A stretch of 64,000 nt of DNA, taken from Albifimbria verrucaria. Lineage: Eukaryota > Ascomycota > Sordariomycetes > Hypocreales > Stachybotryaceae. The stretch is from positions 5,270,001 to 5,334,000 of the forward strand of contig JAHREC010000011.1 of the NCBI GenBank assembly GCA_020081605.1. The letters are read 5' to 3'. The notes under the pieces are model-generated. The model ran no database searches and had not been told where the DNA came from. It saw nothing but the letters and a program-made list of their open reading frames with translations. Of the stretch, positions 60,660-64,000 are shown one piece after another. Numbering within the stretch: position 1 is the stretch's first letter; each line of letters opens with the position of its first letter. Position numbers and translations under genes: made by a program.

Positions 60660-61795
60660 TGCTTTCTAACCTTGCCTGAGCAATTGATAAGCATGATTCT
60701 CAAGATCTCAAGAATGGTTGCACCTCATCCCAGGCTCATCTTCCAGTCTCCAAATTCCAGTCAATCTGGCAGAGCTGCAACCGCTATCCCAGCTTGAAGA
60801 GATAATTATATCTGAGACGCTGTTCCGCACATCAAGTCCATGCAACACCCCACTGAGATTCAACATACAGGGCAAGCATATTAGTGGACGCTAGCGTTTC
60901 CCGTCGTGCAGGGAACTTCCATTCTCCTACCCAGATATACAGCAAAATAAGGCTTAATGAAACGCTCAATCTACCTGCAAATTCTAGGTTAACTTTGATC
61001 ATCCACACTCCTTCACAAACACATTCACACACTAAGCCCATTCTTACCAGCTTTTCTATAGATCACGACCCGTATCAACCATCATCCTTGTGGCTCCTCC
61101 CTCTTGTCCTCCGACCAGGCGACCGGAACACGCAAATACTGCCCTGATGGGTCGAGTAGCTTCTCGAATCCAACCCATCCAGAACACTCTTTCCGCTACA
61201 GACGCACCATTCTTCTGGGAGACAAGCACGCCGTTTGAAACCCACGAATTGTCAGTCAAAGGCAAACGGATGTGTCGTTGGATGAGTACTGGCGCGTGCC
61301 TATACAAACATGCCGATGCAGGATGGTTCTTTACCTCAACAAGCAGCGTTTGCTCTTGACCATTGACCGGTTTCAATGGCCTACACTCCAATGCGACAAG
61401 TTGTGTTCTGCTACAGCCTGTGGTTATTATCGCAGCAATATATGCATGGCATCACCGGGAAGAAACATATCTCACAAATAAGCTAGTGTCTTGTTGTGAT
61501 TGATAGCACAGGGCATTGGTGCTTAAGGGTCTCCCTCACTAATTCAATGCTCTCAATGGCTGCAGGTCGACCCAAGGTAGTGAGCCGAATGGACACTTCG
61601 AGTAAAGCTTTCATCTTGACACCACACAAGTGGTTTGATTCCTTACCAACGCTTCCTTCGTCTTACAGTTCGTGATGGAGTCTACGCGTCCAAGTTCATT
61701 CGGTTCTGTTACCCTTGACGTTTGTTCTGTTTCAAGGCCTTGCTACACCAGCTCCAACAACCACTTACAGTAATAGGAAATATCGGTAGGCCACC
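60660..61795. other. Intergenic, nothing supported
   Basis: About 1.1 kb of balanced composition. Frames such as 61056-61391 (-) and 61090-61359 (+) overlap in both strands without motifs. It might hold further NRPS debris, but I cannot support a call. Confidence 0.35.
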
Positions 61796-61799
61796 GACA

Positions 61800-63530
61800 A
61801 TTTTTTTCTATAGAGTATTTAGACCCACATTAAAAGACTAAGGTAGCTAATAATTCTTTTTTTAATCTATTAATAATTAAAGAAAAAACTATATAAATAA
61901 ATTAAATAAATAGTATAAAAAATAAAATAAAATATAATATATTATATATTAGTTTTTATTATATATAATTTATATTATAAATTTAATAATTTTTAAAATT
62001 ATATTATAATTTAAAATATATTAATAAAAATATTATTTATAGTTTTTATAAAATAATATTAAAGGTTTTTAAATTATATTATAATAAAATATATAAAATT
62101 TATATTATTTAAAAACTATTATTTAAAATAATAAATAAATATATTTTTATTTAAATTATTATAGAATTATATTTATAATAATTATTTAAAATTTAAAGGA
62201 AATAAATTAAATAAAATTAAAAATAAATTTTAAGAATAAAGAAAATATATTAAAGAAAAAAATTAATAATTATAAAAATAAAAATACTTTATTATAATAA
62301 AAAATAAATTAATTTAAAATTATATATTTTTATTAATTAAATAATTAATTAAAAATAAAATTAATTAATTTATTTATTAAATTATTTAAATATTTATTTA
62401 TATTTATAATATATATAAATATATATATATTATTAATAAAATTTAAATATATTTATAAAAATATTATAAAAATATTAATAAAAAAAAGATTATTATAATA
62501 ATAAAATTAATTTTAAAAATTATTTATAATTAAATTTAATTAAAATAATATATATTATTAATAAAATTTATTAAATTAATATTAATTATTATTAAATTAT
62601 AATTAAATAATATATAATATAATTAATATTTATATATTATTTAATAAAAGATATATATAAAATTATAATATATATTAATATTAATAAAAAATAATTAAAA
62701 ATAAAATAATAATTTTTTAAAAAAATCTATTAAATAAAATAAATTATATTATAAATAATTAATATTTATTATTAATAATTTTTTTATTTTATATTAATAA
62801 TATATATTTTAAAATTTAAAAATTAAATTTAAAAATTAAATTTTAAAATAAAATTAAAATTAAAAGAATAAAATATTATATAAAAGCTTAAATAATTTTA
62901 TAATATATAAAAATAATAATTTAAAAAACTAAAAAAAAAAATTAAATTAAAAAAATAAATTAAAAATTTAAAATTAATATATAATTAAATAAAATTAATT
63001 AATTAATTTATTTAAATAATTTAAATTATAATATATTTATTATAAAATATTATAAAATTTAAAATAATTAAATAATTATATATAGAAATATATATAAGAG
63101 TTAAGTATATTTTTTTAAGAAAAATTATAACTTCTTATATTTAATTAAAGCTTAAATCCTCTTTACTCTAAAACTTCTTTTTATTTTTTTATATCTATTT
63201 TATTTAATTAATTATAAATATTAAAAACTATTTTAACTTTATAATTTAAAACCTTATTATTTAGTTTTAGCTAGCCTTAAGGTATATACTTAATTTTTAA
63301 TCTTATTTAAATTAATATATTAATATATACCTAATTTTTAATCCTATTTAGATTAATATATTAATATATATTTAACTTTTAATTCTATTTAGATTAAGGT
63401 ATTAATATATATTTAATTTTTATTCTTCTAATTTATATACTCTCTTTTTATCTTAAGGTATAAAAACTATAATTTTTATAACCCTTAATAATAAATTTAA
63501 TATATATTATTTAAGATATAATAATTGTAG
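61800..63530. other. AT-rich block, RIP-like
   Basis: About 1.7 kb of almost pure A/T with no ORF. The right part (63.1-63.5 kb) keeps more C/G and contains a tandem repeat. Confidence 0.65.
63289..63435. repeat. 41-bp tandem repeat, about 3.5 copies
   Basis: Copies begin at 63289, 63330, 63371 and 63412, exactly 41 bp apart. Each reads (C/T)(C/T)TAA(T/C)TTTTAAT... then TATTTA(A/G)ATTAA and TATTAATATATA. The copies differ by C/T and G/A changes, as expected from RIP. Confidence 0.8.
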
Positions 63531-63561
63531 AGGGGTATTCCGTGCTTGGGTATAGGGTTAA

Positions 63562-63565
<4 letters not shown>

Positions 63566-63630
<65 letters not shown>

Positions 63631-63632
63631 CA
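63566..63632. repeat. (GT)n microsatellite grading into (GTATGT)n
   Basis: About 21 GT units (63566-63607), then alternating GTATGT units. It makes open frames in both strands that are not genes. Confidence 0.95.
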
Positions 63633-63670
63633 TACGTGAATGTGTCTGCCACTACTACTAAATTACGACA

Positions 63671-63711
63671 ACTACTACTACTACTACTAATAATAATAAT
63701 AATAATAATAA
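63671..63711. repeat. Compound (CTA)n(TAA)n microsatellite
   Basis: About six CTA units followed by about eight TAA units, 40 bp after the GT tract. Confidence 0.95.
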
Positions 63712-64000
63712 TGGGGCGTAGGGGCGGGCCGTAATGCATCAGGTGAATTTTGGCCCCGGGGGCGAAAATAAGTGGGGTCTACTCTAATAGAACGACATGC
63801 AACAACTGAGTGCCACTGATGGTGGAACTAACTACCATATTTCACCCCGGGGCAGAAGCTGACATACGGGCCCTTCTACCAAACTCCAACCAATTCCCTA
63901 CAAACAGTCGTATGTGTTTCACCCTGCCAAACCGATTTATTTATTGCATGTCAGATGTCCTGGTTCGGAACCATAGTAAATGAATCAGTTTCGCCCCGGG

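Noticed and set aside
63497..63739. Open frames over the GT and CTA/TAA repeats
   Set aside because: They are produced by the microsatellites and have no other coding signal.

Overview
The window looks like a piece of a filamentous ascomycete (Pezizomycotina) nuclear genome. The reasons are short introns (about 50-100 nt, GTAAGT...AG), fungal-specific families (HET, DUF7708-NACHT STAND proteins, DUF1996, 2EXR, an NRPS ending in a reductase domain), and a sharp mosaic of GC-balanced gene islands with very AT-rich blocks. The blocks carry the signature of repeat-induced point mutation (RIP). About 23 kb of the 64 kb is AT-rich.

Layout. 1-6162 (+): a large NRPS, already open at the left edge, with order A(partial)-T-C-A-T-reductase. 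6880-7400 (+): C-terminal relic of a GMC oxidoreductase. 8276-9407 (-): agmatine deiminase. 11342-12602 (-): secreted DUF1996 protein. 13890-14125 (+): SDR relic running into an AT block (14.2-15.9 kb). 16390-17937 (-): secreted berberine-bridge-type FAD oxidase. 18861-21998 (+): DUF7708-NACHT STAND (NLR-like) gene, followed by a WD40-like relic. 23245-24145 (+): alpha/beta hydrolase. 24793-25444 (-): isochorismatase-family hydrolase. 26735-27465 (+): C-terminal half of an HXXXD acyltransferase. 27490-43935: two nested chromodomain Ty3/gypsy retrotransposons, both heavily RIPed, each with a readable 5-bp target-site duplication. 44600-45785 (+): P450 relic. 45953-47825 (-): HET protein. 49234-51299 (-): secreted, Cys-rich protein with a NucA/NucB nuclease domain and a GPI-like tail. 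51767-52494 (-): 2EXR protein. 53145-53796: a third LTR of the same family. 54633-56426 (-): relics of nucleoside phosphorylase-NACHT-ankyrin STAND genes. 57917-59554 (-): unknown secreted protein. 60085-60655 (+): a second, internally deleted NRPS A-T relic. 61.8-63.5 kb: AT block with a 41-bp tandem repeat, then GT and CTA/TAA microsatellites.

Two themes stand out. The left 27 kb looks like a secondary-metabolite neighbourhood: a reductively releasing dipeptide NRPS with oxidases, a guanidine-acting deiminase and an acyltransferase. Several of these genes are eroded. The right part is rich in self/non-self recognition genes (HET, STAND, nuclease) and relics.

Important caveat: nearly every otherwise healthy gene is interrupted by single-base losses in homopolymer runs (about 25 cases). 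Almost all read as deletions and each restores the conserved family sequence when compensated. I read these as base-calling or assembly errors rather than pseudogenes, and annotate those genes as CDS. Genes called pseudogene have other damage (missing halves, stops, internal deletions).
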